A stretch of DNA of 64,000 nucleotides from Nocardia aurantia (GTDB lineage: Bacteria > Actinomycetota > Actinomycetes > Mycobacteriales > Mycobacteriaceae): the NCBI RefSeq assembly GCF_009604425.1, contig NZ_WEGI01000004.1:310001-374000 (forward strand), in the 5' to 3' direction. The position numbers and the translations under genes were made by a program. The notes below the pieces were generated by a model. It did no database searches. It was not told the DNA's origin and saw only the letters and a program-made list of their open reading frames with translations. This document shows positions 25,466 through 37,968 of this stretch, piece after piece; the stretch's first letter is position 1; each line of letters starts with the position of its first letter.

Positions 25466-25570
25466 ATGAAAGATGTTCGAGGCCGCACCCGCCGGTCTCG
25501 AGACCGGAAAGCAGGCCAGAGCAACTTTTGCGAACAACAGGTGATAATGGCGACTCGACCACGCCGATGA
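25466..25570 (+). CDS. possible 34-codon upstream ORF of phoH
   Basis: From ATG 25466 the frame reads MKDVRGRTRRSRDRKAGQ and stops with TGA at 25568-25570, which overlaps the proposed phoH ATG at 25567 (ATGA). The highly basic sequence has no family match that I know. It might act only to deliver ribosomes to phoH by translational coupling, or may be leader RNA. Evidence is positional: promoter-like TAGACT upstream and the overlap downstream. Confidence 0.3.
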   Translation: MKDVRGRTRRSRDRKAGQSNFCEQQVIMATRPRR

Positions 25571-26640
25571 CCGGTCTCGTGGCCGACGACAACGGCGGAA
25601 GCCCCGCCGCGCGGACAGTGCGCTCCAGTATCGAACTAGCTCCGGAATCAGTCTTCGGCTTCCTCGGGTCCGCCGACGAGAACCTGCGTGAACTCGAACG
25701 GCTGCTCGACGCCGATATCCACGTGCGCGGCAACTCGGTCACGCTGACCGGCAAGGCGCCCGACGTGGCACTCGCCGAGCGGGTGATCGAACAGCTGGTG
25801 GCCCTGACCACCCGCAACCGCATGGTCACCCCGGAGGCGGTCCGGCACACCTTCTCGATGCTGACCGAGGGTTCCTCCGACTCCCCGGCGGAAGTTCTCA
25901 GTCTGGACATCCTGGCCCGGCGCGGCAAGACCATCCGCCCCAAGACCCTCAACCAGAAGCGCTACGTCGACGCGATCGACCACCACACCATCGTCTTCGG
26001 CATCGGCCCGGCGGGTACGGGCAAGACGTACCTGGCCGTGGCCAAGGCGGTGCAGGCGTTGCAGAACAAGCAGGTCACGCGGATCATCCTGACTCGTCCC
26101 GCGGTCGAGGCGGGGGAGCGGCTGGGCTTCCTGCCCGGCACGCTGAACGAGAAGATCGACCCGTACCTGCGCCCGCTGTACGACGCGCTGCACGACATGA
26201 TGGATCCGGAATCCATCCCGAAGCTGATGACCGCGGGTGTCATCGAGGTCGCGCCGCTGGCCTACATGCGTGGCCGCAGCCTCAACGATTCCTTCATCAT
26301 CCTGGACGAGGCGCAGAACACGACTCCGGAACAGATGAAGATGTTCCTGACCCGGCTCGGCTTCGGCTCGAAGGTCGTGGTCACCGGCGACGTCACGCAG
26401 ATCGACCTGCCCGGGGGCACGGTCTCGGGCCTGCGCCGCGTGAGCGAGATCCTCACCGACATCGATGACATCCACTTCGCCGAGCTGACCTCCAAGGACG
26501 TGGTGCGGCACCGGCTGGTCGCGGAGATCGTGGACGCCTACGACCGCTACGAGTCGGAGATGCAGCCTCAGGTCGGCGCCACGCACTACCCGGGCAACCG
26601 GGCGCAGCGGCGGGCCGCCGAGCGGGGCGGACGGCGCTGA
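25567..26640 (+). CDS. phoH: PhoH family ATPase
   Basis: A 357-residue PhoH protein. Walker A GPAGTGKT at residues 147-154, Walker B FIILDEAQN, and the N-terminal KH-like segment LERLLDADIHVRGNSVTL. TIRPKTLNQKRYVDAI and LTRPAVEAGERLGFLPG are the family's hallmark blocks. Members are RNA-directed ATPases or helicase-like proteins linked to YbeY and rRNA processing. The ATG at 25567 overlaps the stop of a short upstream frame; a TTG at 25528 would add 13 residues. Followed by ybeY, CorC, a cytidine-deaminase-like gene and era, as in mycobacteria. Confidence 0.93.
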   Translation: MTGLVADDNGGSPAARTVRSSIELAPESVFGFLGSADENLRELERLLDADIHVRGNSVTLTGKAPDVALAERVIEQLVALTTRNRMVTPEAVRHTFSMLTEGSSDSPAEVLSLDILARRGKTIRPKTLNQKRYVDAIDHHTIVFGIGPAGTGKTYLAVAKAVQALQNKQVTRIILTRPAVEAGERLGFLPGTLNEKIDPYLRPLYDALHDMMDPESIPKLMTAGVIEVAPLAYMRGRSLNDSFIILDEAQNTTPEQMKMFLTRLGFGSKVVVTGDVTQIDLPGGTVSGLRRVSEILTDIDDIHFAELTSKDVVRHRLVAEIVDAYDRYESEMQPQVGATHYPGNRAQRRAAERGGRR

Positions 26641-26717
26641 CGGTGCCGGTCGCCCCGGCGCCGCCGGTGTGCCGGACGCTGCTCGGCGCGTTGCCGACGG
26701 TGGCCTAAGCTGACCCG

Positions 26718-27272
26718 GTGAGCATCGAGATCGCCAACGAGTCGGGTATCGAGGTATCCGAGGAAGAGTTGGTCAGTGTCGCGCGTTTCGTGATCGGGCG
26801 AATGGATGTGCACCCGGCCGCGGAGCTGTCGATGGTGCTGGTCGATCTCGACACCATGTCGGATCTGCACGTGCGGTGGATGGATCTGCCGGGGCCGACC
26901 GATGTCATGTCGTTCCCGATGGACGAATTGGAGCCCGGGGGCCGGCCGGACAGCGCGGAGCCCGGGCCGTCGATGCTCGGCGACATCGTGCTGTGCCCGG
27001 AGTTCGCGGGCGAACAGGCCACGCGCGCCGGACATTCGCTGGATCAGGAACTGGCGCTGCTCACCGTGCACGGTGTGCTCCACCTCCTCGGCTACGACCA
27101 CGCCGAGCCGGAGGAGGAGAAGGCCATGTTCGGGTTGCAGAATCGGCTGCTGGCCGAATGGTACGAGAGCCTGCGCGAGGCGCAGCGCCGTGCCGAACTG
27201 GCGGAACGGGATCGGCGACTGCTCGGGAAGACCGGATTCACCACCGATGGTGATCCGCTGGATCCCGCGTGA
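26718..27272 (+). CDS. ybeY: endoribonuclease YbeY (rRNA maturation factor)
   Basis: A 184-residue YbeY. The zinc-binding motif is [11 protein letters not shown] (three His) and the upstream conserved [10 protein letters not shown] and [10 protein letters not shown] blocks are present. It is a metal-dependent RNase for 16S rRNA 3'-end maturation and ribosome quality control. GTG 26718 follows TAAGCT by six bases, suggesting an internal leaderless start as well as operon transcription from phoH. Its last codons overlap the CorC GTG (GTGA). Confidence 0.94.
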   Translation: MSIEIANESGIEVSEEELVSVARFVIGRMDVHPAAELSMVLVDLDTMSDLHVRWMDLPGPTDVMSFPMDELEPGGRPDSAEPGPSMLGDIVLCPEFAGEQATRAGHSLDQELALLTVHGVLHLLGYDHAEPEEEKAMFGLQNRLLAEWYESLREAQRRAELAERDRRLLGKTGFTTDGDPLDPA

Positions 27273-28645
27273 ATCCGTTCGTCCTGCTCCTGCTGACGAT
27301 TCTGCTCGTGCCGGTGGGCGGGGTGTTCGCGGCCATCGACGCGGCGCTCGCCACCACCTCACCGGCCCGGGTGGAGGATCTGGTGCGCGCGGATCGCACC
27401 GGTGCCCGGCGGCTGGCCCGCATCGTGGTGGACCGGCCCCGCTATGTGAATCTCATGGTGCTGCTGCGGCTGGTGTGTGAGATCAGCGCCACCGTGCTGC
27501 TCGCGGCGGCGCTGGATCATGTGCTCAGTTCGGGCTGGGCGCTGCTGCTGACCGCCGCGGTGATGGTGGTGGTCGACTACGTGGTCATCGGCGTCGGGCC
27601 GCGCACCCTGGGCCGGCAGCACGCGTATTCGATCTCGCTGGCGGCCGCGCTGCCGTTGCAGGTGATCGGCTCGCTGCTGGGTCCGGTGAGCCGGTTGCTG
27701 ATCCTGATCGGCAACGCGATCACCCCCGGCAAGGGATTTCGCAACGGGCCCTTCGCCTCCGAGGTCGAACTGCGCGAGGTGGTCGACATGGCGCAGGCCA
27801 GCGGGGTGGTGGATTCCGAGGAACGCCGGATGATCCAATCGGTGTTCGAACTCGGCGAGACCCCGGCCCGCGCGGTGATGGTGCCGCGTACCGAGATGGT
27901 GTGGATCGAGGCGGACAAGACCACGGCACAGGCGATGTCGCTGGCCGTGCGGTCCGGCCATTCGCGAATCCCGGTGATCGGCGAGAACATCGACGACATT
28001 CTCGGCGTCGTCTACCTGAAAGATCTTGTGCAGCACATGGATCGGGGTAAGAAGGTGCGGGTGCGCGAGGTGATGCGGGCGCCGGTGTTCGTCCCCGACT
28101 CCAAACCGCTGGACGAGTTGCTCGACGAGATGCAGCGCCGCCGCAACCACATGGCGCTGCTGGTGGACGAATACGGCGGAATCGCCGGACTGGTCACCAT
28201 CGAGGATGTGCTGGAGGAGATCGTCGGCGAGATCGCCGACGAATACGACACCCACGAGATCCCGGACGTGGAAGATCTGGGTGGCGGGAAATATCGGGTG
28301 TCGGCGCGGCTCTCGGTCGAGGACCTGGGCGAGTTGTTCGGCATGGAGATCGACGAGGAGGATGTCGACACGGTCGGCGGTCTGCTCGCCCACGCACTCG
28401 GGCGGGTGCCGCTGCCGGGGTCGAAGGCGGTGGTCCACGGCGTGCAATTGCGCGGTGAGGGCGGCGCGGATGCTCGTGGCCGCGTCCGGGTGCACACCGT
28501 GGTGGTGCGGTTGCCACCCGAGAAGACGGAGAAGCCGGCGCGGGCCGATCGGGAAACCGGCCCGGCGGGAGCCGAGCGCAGCACGGATGATCGGCAGGGG
28601 AACGGATCCGGCGCGCAGCCGGGAGAGGGAGTTGGCGATGACTGA
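27269..28645 (+). CDS. hemolysin C / CorC family membrane protein with CBS domains
   Basis: A 458-residue protein with an N-terminal DUF21 (CNNM) domain of about four hydrophobic segments (residues 1-165), two CBS domains from about 200 ([55 protein letters not shown]), and a C-terminal CorC/HlyC transporter-associated domain. The last 60 residues are charged and disordered. Family members are proposed magnesium or cobalt exporters or regulators. GTG 27269 overlaps the ybeY stop. Its own stop overlaps the next gene by eight bases. Confidence 0.92.
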   Translation: MNPFVLLLLTILLVPVGGVFAAIDAALATTSPARVEDLVRADRTGARRLARIVVDRPRYVNLMVLLRLVCEISATVLLAAALDHVLSSGWALLLTAAVMVVVDYVVIGVGPRTLGRQHAYSISLAAALPLQVIGSLLGPVSRLLILIGNAITPGKGFRNGPFASEVELREVVDMAQASGVVDSEERRMIQSVFELGETPARAVMVPRTEMVWIEADKTTAQAMSLAVRSGHSRIPVIGENIDDILGVVYLKDLVQHMDRGKKVRVREVMRAPVFVPDSKPLDELLDEMQRRRNHMALLVDEYGGIAGLVTIEDVLEEIVGEIADEYDTHEIPDVEDLGGGKYRVSARLSVEDLGELFGMEIDEEDVDTVGGLLAHALGRVPLPGSKAVVHGVQLRGEGGADARGRVRVHTVVVRLPPEKTEKPARADRETGPAGAERSTDDRQGNGSGAQPGEGVGDD

Positions 28646-29054
28646 ACCGAAGTCCACCGGGCTCGACGCCGAGGACAGCAAACTGCTGGTGCTGGCGCGT
28701 GGCGCGATGGCCCGCGCCGGGCACGGCAGCGGCGCCGCCGTGCGCGACAGCGACGGCCGCACCTACGCCGCGGGCCCGGTGCGCCTGCAGACCCTGTCGC
28801 TGACCGCGCTGCAGGCCGCGGTCGCGGCCGCATTGTCCAGCGGCGCAGAGGGTTTCGAGGCGGCACTGGTCGTCGGCGGCCAGCTGCGCGACGAGGGGAT
28901 GGCCGCGGTGCGCGAGGTGTCGCCGACGGCGCGGATCGTGCTCGCCGACCGCACCGGCGCCGTGTACGACATCGTCGAGCCGGTGGCGCCGAATCTCACC
29001 GGCGCGCACGTCCCGGAGGGTTTCGACCTGGACACCGAATCCGAGGTCGGCTAG
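28638..29054 (+). CDS. cytidine-deaminase-like protein without zinc motif
   Basis: A 138-residue protein located as in M. tuberculosis Rv2365c, between CorC and era. The fold-level pattern resembles cytidine deaminase ([18 protein letters not shown] at residues 31-48, alternating strands and helices), but the catalytic [HC]AE and PCxxC zinc ligands are absent: the helix 2 region reads [16 protein letters not shown]. It is unlikely to deaminate. The ATG at 28638 lies inside the end of the CorC gene; the stop at 29054 overlaps the era GTG by one base. Role unknown but conserved next to era. Confidence 0.8.
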   Translation: MTEPKSTGLDAEDSKLLVLARGAMARAGHGSGAAVRDSDGRTYAAGPVRLQTLSLTALQAAVAAALSSGAEGFEAALVVGGQLRDEGMAAVREVSPTARIVLADRTGAVYDIVEPVAPNLTGAHVPEGFDLDTESEVG

Positions 29055-30010
29055 TGGCGGATGAATTCCGTTCCGGCTTCGTCTGTTTCGTCGGCCGGCC
29101 GAACACCGGCAAATCGACGCTGACCAATGCCATGGTGGGACAGAAGATCGCGATCACCTCCTCGCGGCCGCAGACCACCCGGCACACCATCCGCGGCATC
29201 GTGCACCGCGACCACGCGCAGCTGATCCTGGTCGACACCCCGGGCCTGCACCGGCCGCGCACACTGCTCGGCCAGCGGCTCAACGATCTGGTGCGCGACA
29301 CCTACTCCGAGGTCGACGTGATCGCGCTGTGCATCCCGGCCGACGAGAAGATCGGCCCCGGCGACCGCTGGATCGTGCAGCAGATCAACCAGATGGCCCC
29401 GAAGACCACGCTGCTCGGCGTCGTCACCAAGATCGACAAGGTGAGCCGGGACGGCGTGGCCGAGCAGCTCGTCGCGGTGTCGCAACTGCTCGGCCCCGAC
29501 GCCGAGGTGGTACCGGTGTCGGCGGTGCGCGGCGAGCAGGTCGAGGTGCTCGTCGACGTCATCGCGTCGAAACTGCCGGAGGGACCGGCCTTCTACCCCG
29601 ACGGCGAACTCACCGACGAGCCCGAGGAGACGCTCATGGCCGAGCTGATCCGCGAGGCCGCGCTGGAGGGTGTCCGCGACGAACTGCCGCATTCGCTGGC
29701 CGTGGTGATCGAGGAGATCATCCCGCGCGAAACCGACGAGGACGCGGCGGAATCGCCGAAGTCCGGGGCGCGGACGGAATCGCCGAAATCCGGTGCGCTG
29801 CTGGACGTGCACGCGATCCTGTACGTGGAGCGGCCCAGCCAGAAGGCGATCGTCATCGGCCGCGGCGGATCCCGGCTCAAGGAGGTCGGCACCGCCGCCC
29901 GCGAGCAGATCGAGCATCTGCTCGGTACCCGCATCTACCTGCACCTGCACGTGAAGGTGGCCAAGGACTGGCAGCGGGACCCGAAACAGCTGGGCAAGCT
30001 GGGATTCTGA
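29054..30010 (+). CDS. era: GTPase Era
   Basis: A 318-residue Era. G1 GRPNTGKST, G2 TTRHTIRG, G3 DTPGLH, and G4 TKID occur in the N-terminal GTPase domain; the C-terminal KH domain carries VIGRGGSRLKEVGTAAREQIE for 16S rRNA binding. Era assists 30S assembly. GTG 29054 overlaps the previous stop. Residues about 233-250 form an insertion made of a duplicated ESPKSGA nonapeptide near the start of the KH domain. The gene ends four bases before the convergent amidase gene. Confidence 0.96.
   Translation: MADEFRSGFVCFVGRPNTGKSTLTNAMVGQKIAITSSRPQTTRHTIRGIVHRDHAQLILVDTPGLHRPRTLLGQRLNDLVRDTYSEVDVIALCIPADEKIGPGDRWIVQQINQMAPKTTLLGVVTKIDKVSRDGVAEQLVAVSQLLGPDAEVVPVSAVRGEQVEVLVDVIASKLPEGPAFYPDGELTDEPEETLMAELIREAALEGVRDELPHSLAVVIEEIIPRETDEDAAESPKSGARTESPKSGALLDVHAILYVERPSQKAIVIGRGGSRLKEVGTAAREQIEHLLGTRIYLHLHVKVAKDWQRDPKQLGKLGF
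29750..29803 (+). repeat. 27-bp tandem duplication inside era
   Basis: Two 27-bp copies (29750-29776 and 29777-29803) differ by a few bases and encode ESPKSGART and ESPKSGALL. They sit in frame in the KH domain region, so the reading frame is kept. The duplication is probably lineage specific. Confidence 0.85.
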
Positions 30011-30014
30011 GGCG

Positions 30015-31433
30015 TCAGGCGGCCTGCTCCCACCACGGCAGCGGCCACAGCCGATCCCAATGCTGTTCCGATTCCAGCTGGGCCGCAACGGAGATGAGCA
30101 GCGCGTCGGAATTCGCCGGGCCCATAAGCTGCGCGCCGAGCGGCAGCCCGGTGCCGGTGAATCCGGCCGGCACATTGATGCTGGGCCAGCCCAGCACATT
30201 CCACGGCCAGGTGAAGGGGCAGGCGGCGGTGATGAGGGCGTCGGTGGCGAGGCTGCCGAGCCCGTCCATCGCCCGCACCGGTGGCGGCGGGGTGGCCGTG
30301 GTGGGCGCGAGCACCAGATCGTGATCGTCGAAGAAACGGCCGATTCGCCTGTGCAGCAACGGTTCCAGTGCCCGCGACAGCGCCAGCGCCGGTCCGGCGA
30401 GCAGCCGGCCGGTGGCGGCGTTGGCGCGAGTGCGCGGATCGACCTCGGCGCCAGGCAGTTTCGCGAGTTCCCGGCGCACCCCCACCATCGAGCGCGGCAG
30501 GAAGGCGGCGCCGACCAGCAGGCCGTAGTGCAGGTCGGTCACGGTCACCAGATGCCCCAGCCGGCGCAGCGCGGCCGCGGTCTCGCGGACCGCGAGCTCC
30601 ACCTCCGGATCGAGCGCGGTGCGGGTGGCGGTGAACGGGATACGCAGGGACAGCGCGATTCTCAACCTTCCCGGATCCCGGCCCACCGACTCGGACGCGC
30701 TGATCGCGGGCGGGGTGTGCCGGTCGCCCGGATGCGGTCCGGCGACCGCGTCGAGCAGCAGTGCGGCGTCCGCGACGGTCCGAGCCAGCGGCCCGTTGAC
30801 CGTCAGGCCGTAGAAGGATTCGGCCCGCGGCCAGGTCGAGATGCGCCCGCGCTGCGGTTTGAGCCCGATCAGATGGGTCCAGGCGGCCGGGATCCGAACC
30901 GATCCGGCGCCGTCGGAACCCAGTGCGGCGGGCAGCAATCCGGCCGCGACGGCAGCCGCCGCGCCGCCGGAGGAACCACCCGGGGTGTGCTCGGCATCCC
31001 ACGGATTACGGGTGTAGCCGAACGCGGCGGCATCGGTGAACGGCCACTGGCCGATCTCGCAGGTATTGGTCTTCCCGACGACGACCGCACCCGCCACCCG
31101 CAACCGGCGTACCGCCTCGGCATCCTCCGTCGCGGCCGGGAAGTCGCCGCCGCAGCCGAAAGCCGTTGGCGCACCGGCGATATCGGTGTCGTCCTTGATC
31201 GCGATCGGCACGCCGAGCAGCGGTGCGCGATCGCCCGCGGCACGCCGCCGATCGGCCTCCGCCGCCTCTGCCAGCGCCGCCGTGCGGCGAATCACCCGGA
31301 AGGCGTTGAGCGTCGGCTGGGACGCCTCGATCCGATCCAGCGCGGCCGTCGTCGCGGCCACCGAGGTCACAGCGCCGGCGGCGATCGCGGCCGCCAGGTC
31401 GGCCAGTCCCGCCGGATGTTTCGCGGTCGTCAT
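30015..31433 (-). CDS. amidase (amidase signature family)
   Basis: A 472-residue amidase-signature enzyme. Catalytic Lys is in VPIAIKDDTD, the cis-Ser and nucleophile Ser in TPGGSSGGAAAAVAAGL, and GSDGAGSVRIPAAW is the oxyanion/Ser helix block. This family hydrolyses aliphatic or aromatic amides to acid and ammonia. The position between era and recO matches M. tuberculosis amiA2. ATG 31433 has GGAGGAG seven bases upstream. The convergent era stop is four bases away. The C-terminus ends with a Trp-rich tail LWPLPWWEQAA. Confidence 0.9.
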   Translation of the reverse strand: MTTAKHPAGLADLAAAIAAGAVTSVAATTAALDRIEASQPTLNAFRVIRRTAALAEAAEADRRRAAGDRAPLLGVPIAIKDDTDIAGAPTAFGCGGDFPAATEDAEAVRRLRVAGAVVVGKTNTCEIGQWPFTDAAAFGYTRNPWDAEHTPGGSSGGAAAAVAAGLLPAALGSDGAGSVRIPAAWTHLIGLKPQRGRISTWPRAESFYGLTVNGPLARTVADAALLLDAVAGPHPGDRHTPPAISASESVGRDPGRLRIALSLRIPFTATRTALDPEVELAVRETAAALRRLGHLVTVTDLHYGLLVGAAFLPRSMVGVRRELAKLPGAEVDPRTRANAATGRLLAGPALALSRALEPLLHRRIGRFFDDHDLVLAPTTATPPPPVRAMDGLGSLATDALITAACPFTWPWNVLGWPSINVPAGFTGTGLPLGAQLMGPANSDALLISVAAQLESEQHWDRLWPLPWWEQAA

Positions 31434-31575
31434 CGTGAACTCCTCCCTGCCGCACGAACCGTAGCGGTTGTCCCGGCCGATACCCATGGTCGGGAAACGC
31501 CCTGTGGCGCGTGCCGATCCGTAGCGTATCGATACCGTGTCCGAATTGTGGCTCGCAGCGACGGCCGGGTCACCT

Positions 31576-31581
31576 TACTAT
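31576..31581 (+). promoter_or_regulatory. -10 box TACTAT of leaderless transcript
   Basis: TACTAT followed by seven bases and GTG 31589. No Shine-Dalgarno is seen, so leaderless translation is likely. Confidence 0.45.
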
Positions 31582-31588
31582 CCACGGC

Positions 31589-32011
31589 GTGAAGTGGATG
31601 TCGCGGATCTTCGGTGCGAAAGAGCTGCCACCGCAACTGCGTTCGGACCTGAATGCCGAGGGGATCGTGGTGTTCGCGCCGATCAGCGGCTCGCTGGCCC
31701 GCCGCAATTACCGCACGGCGCTGCACTATTCGTCGGCCAGCTGGACGAACATCGACGGCGGCACCATCGCCCTCAGCCGACGCCGCCTGGTGATCTGGGG
31801 CAACGGCGAGGCCCTGGTGGAGGTGCCACTCGGCCATCCGGCCCTCACCCTCGACCTGCGCGGCCCGGAACAGATGCTGGTGGAAGTCGACCTCGGCGCG
31901 GCGTGTCCCACCGGAACCGGCTGGATGACCCTGCTGCTCCGCACGCTGCACGGCCCCCGCATCGCCCAGGTCTACGGTGACGCCGGCCACCACCGCCCCG
32001 CCTTCCGCTGA
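31589..32011 (+). CDS. conserved hypothetical protein
   Basis: A 140-residue protein starting with VKWMSRIFGAKELPPQLR at GTG 31589 (or ATG 31598). It is mostly beta-strand in pattern (GIVVFAPISGSLARRNY, RRLVIWGNGEALVEVPL, QMLVEVDLGAA) with no membrane segment. I know the type only as a small actinobacterial hypothetical, perhaps PH-like. It stands alone between the divergent amidase and recO; no operon partner is evident. Leaderless promoter pattern directly upstream. Confidence 0.65.
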   Translation: MKWMSRIFGAKELPPQLRSDLNAEGIVVFAPISGSLARRNYRTALHYSSASWTNIDGGTIALSRRRLVIWGNGEALVEVPLGHPALTLDLRGPEQMLVEVDLGAACPTGTGWMTLLLRTLHGPRIAQVYGDAGHHRPAFR

Positions 32012-32376
32012 TCCGCCCGGGAATACGGCCCGGCGCCACCGGCACGGAGCCCCGTCGCTTCCACCCGGCCCGGCAATCGCCGTCCGCATCGGCCACGAGC
32101 GCAAAGAGGTTGTGGGGCAGCGGCGCGGGTGCGCCCGTTCACCGGTCCGCGCCGCTGCCCGGGTTCGTACACAGCCTCGGCATGGTCGCCGCCGTCCGGT
32201 CATGTGGGTCGTGGCCGGACCGGATGTGGTGTACAGGCCGAGGCGATCGCGTCATCGGAGAACAAGGTTCGGGCGGTCGGCTCGGCACGACCGTATTGCC
32301 GCTCGGGCAGGCCCGGGTGTGCCGGCTCACCGCGATCGCGGCACCGGCCTGCGGAACGGCGTGCGAGGATGGCGGG
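32012..32376. other. intergenic region without recognisable gene
   Basis: About 365 bases between the hypothetical gene and recO. Frames read through it in all phases but show no family signature, start context or coding-like continuity. No clear promoter, terminator or repeat was identified. Confidence 0.5.
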
Positions 32377-33150
32377 GTGCGTGTTTATCGGGACCAGGCG
32401 ATCGTGCTGCGCCAGCACAAGCTGGGTGAGGCCGATCGCATCGTCACGCTCTTGACCAGGCAGCACGGTCTGGTGCGCGCGGTGGCGAAGGGGGTGCGGC
32501 GCACCCGCTCGAAGTTCGGGGCGCGCCTGGAGCCGTTCGCCTACGTCGACGTGCAGCTGTATCCCGGCCGCAGCCTGGACACCGTGACCCAGGTTCACAC
32601 CGTGGAGGCGTTCGCCTCCGACATCGTCGCGGATTACGGCCGCTACACCACCGCCTGCGCGGTGCTGGAGACCGCCGAGCGCCTGGCCGGTGAGGAGCGC
32701 GCTCCCGCGCCCCGCCTGCACACCCTGACCGCCGGCGCCCTGCGCGCCATCGCCACCGCCCAGCGCCCGCACGAACTGATCCTCGACGCATTCCTGTTGC
32801 GCGCCATGGGTTTCGCCGGGTGGGCCCCGGCCCTGGACGAGTGCGCCCGCTGCGCCACCCCCGGCCCGCACCGCGCCTTCCACGTCGCGGCCGGCGGCGC
32901 GGTCTGCGTGCACTGCCGCCCGCCCGGCTCGGCCACCCCCGCCCCCGGCGTCCTGGACCTGATGAGCGCCCTCTACCGCGGCGACTGGGCCGGGGTGGAC
33001 GCCGTCCCGGGCGCGGTACATCGCCAAGCCAGCGGCCTCACCGCCGCCCACCTGCAATGGCACCTGGAACGCCAACTCCGCACCCTCCCCCTGATCGAAC
33101 GCACCCGCCCCCACGAATCCGCCGAATCCGCCGACACCCGCGTCGGCTGA
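32377..33150 (+). CDS. recO: DNA repair protein RecO
   Basis: A 257-residue RecO. The N-terminal OB fold begins MRVYRDQAIVLRQHKLGEADRI without the leader, and the zinc-finger ligands CARCATPG and CVHCRP lie in the C-terminal helical domain. RecO works with RecR to load RecA onto SSB-coated DNA in the RecF pathway. GTG 32377 gives the family start; upstream open frames are unlikely. In M. tuberculosis recO precedes uppS directly; here a four-kb accessory block separates them. Confidence 0.93.
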   Translation: MRVYRDQAIVLRQHKLGEADRIVTLLTRQHGLVRAVAKGVRRTRSKFGARLEPFAYVDVQLYPGRSLDTVTQVHTVEAFASDIVADYGRYTTACAVLETAERLAGEERAPAPRLHTLTAGALRAIATAQRPHELILDAFLLRAMGFAGWAPALDECARCATPGPHRAFHVAAGGAVCVHCRPPGSATPAPGVLDLMSALYRGDWAGVDAVPGAVHRQASGLTAAHLQWHLERQLRTLPLIERTRPHESAESADTRVG

Positions 33151-33477
33151 TCGCGCCGGGCCGGCAGGTCCCGGACCAGTCCCCCCGAGCTGTCGCTGAG
33201 TGGCGGAGGTTCCCGACCTCCGAAGCGGGCTGGCCTGCCCGGTCTGGCGAAGGGCGAGAACCGATCTCGTGCTCAGATGCCGGCTGATCCGGCGTGCCTC
33301 ATTCGTCATTCCGGGGAGTTCCCGGGACCGGATGTCTACCCGGATCGAACTCGGTTCCGAAGCCAGTGAATTGCCGATCCATCTGCGACGATTCCGGACG
33401 TATGCGCCGGGTCCGCCACTGGCCGGCAGGCGTTCCATCGTGTGCTCGGGTAGGTAGCCGAGTGCTGGGCAGGTTGA
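33151..33477. other. intergenic region with one strong hairpin
   Basis: No gene is seen between recO and the convergent oxygenase. A 7-bp inverted repeat CGGAGGT-tcccg-ACCTCCG at 33204-33222 could be a transcription terminator stem for recO, but there is no T-run after it. A second set of short imperfect repeats follows around 33290-33330. This marks the left edge of the inserted terpene block. Confidence 0.5.
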
Positions 33478-34191
33478 TCAGATCGGCGCCAATGTGGTCA
33501 CCAGGACGTCGCGGTAAGCCGGTCGGCTGCGATCTGCTGGGCGCACCGGGGACACATCGTGCAGCGTGCACCGATCGTCGCCTAGCAGCAATGTTCCCGG
33601 CTCCTCCAAGGTCGCGGTCAGCACACGCTGCCCGTCGAGATCGAACACCGTGGTTTCGCCTCCGGTCGCGTTGCGGCGAGCGATCAGCAGCGACGAGACC
33701 AGTGTGACGCCGTCGCGGTGGCGGCCCTCCGGTGCGGGCGACCCCTCTGCGTCTGCCGTGCCGACTACCCGAAACAGATGCGCCCTGCCGATCCACTCGG
33801 GTGGATCATCCAGTGCCACCGCACATTCGACGAGCAACCGCAGCACGGCAGCGAACATTGGATCTGCCACAAAGGTATCGGTCAACGGCTCGAATACGCG
33901 GTCCACATCGATGTAGAGCGGGTTACTGTCCTGCGGCTGCGCGAACGGGCGCGGCGCCAGCAACCGGAAACTTCCTGTCCCGGGGGTCACGCGGAAGTGG
34001 CCGTACCGGCGCAGCCTCCGCATGCCGTGGTCATGCGCGTAGTCATCGACGGCCAGGTTGTCCCAATGCGCACCGAACCGCTCCCACCTTGCCTCACCGA
34101 CACCGAGGAGCGAACTGGTCTCGCAGGCAGGCATGAGGTAAGTGCCGCTGCCGGTCAATGCCTCCCGCACCACTGACATCCTCGTCGTCAT
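33478..34191 (-). CDS. 2-oxoglutarate/Fe(II) dioxygenase (2OG-Fe_Oxy_2 family)
   Basis: A 237-residue protein of the family that includes bacterial amino-acid hydroxylases such as isoleucine dioxygenase. The iron facial triad is H158-x-D160 in GRHRDGVTL and H211 in CTLHDVSPV, with Arg227 in the AYRDVLV segment for 2-oxoglutarate. The ATG at 34191 is used; 34179 is a possible later start. It lies about 190 bp downstream of the polyprenyl synthase gene on the same strand, so it may act on the terpene product or be an unrelated amino-acid hydroxylase. Confidence 0.82.
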   Translation of the reverse strand: MTTRMSVVREALTGSGTYLMPACETSSLLGVGEARWERFGAHWDNLAVDDYAHDHGMRRLRRYGHFRVTPGTGSFRLLAPRPFAQPQDSNPLYIDVDRVFEPLTDTFVADPMFAAVLRLLVECAVALDDPPEWIGRAHLFRVVGTADAEGSPAPEGRHRDGVTLVSSLLIARRNATGGETTVFDLDGQRVLTATLEEPGTLLLGDDRCTLHDVSPVRPADRSRPAYRDVLVTTLAPI

Positions 34192-34382
34192 GCCCTGGCT
34201 GCTACCCGGATTACTTCCAACAAAACATCCTCTACCCCCTGCGCATCAACTGCTTGCGACGATCTCCGCGTCGAGGATGCACCGACGGCCGGTCACCCCG
34301 AGCAAGGCGTCGCACAGGTCCGGGAGCGGAGCTGGGTTCCGGGGTTACCGCAGGGGGCGCGCGCGGCGGGGTGGGTGTGGGT

Positions 34383-37968
<3,586 letters not shown>

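Noticed and set aside
33204..33222. Rho-independent terminator after recO
   Set aside because: A good 7-bp stem but no T-run, so listed only as a hairpin within the intergenic entry.
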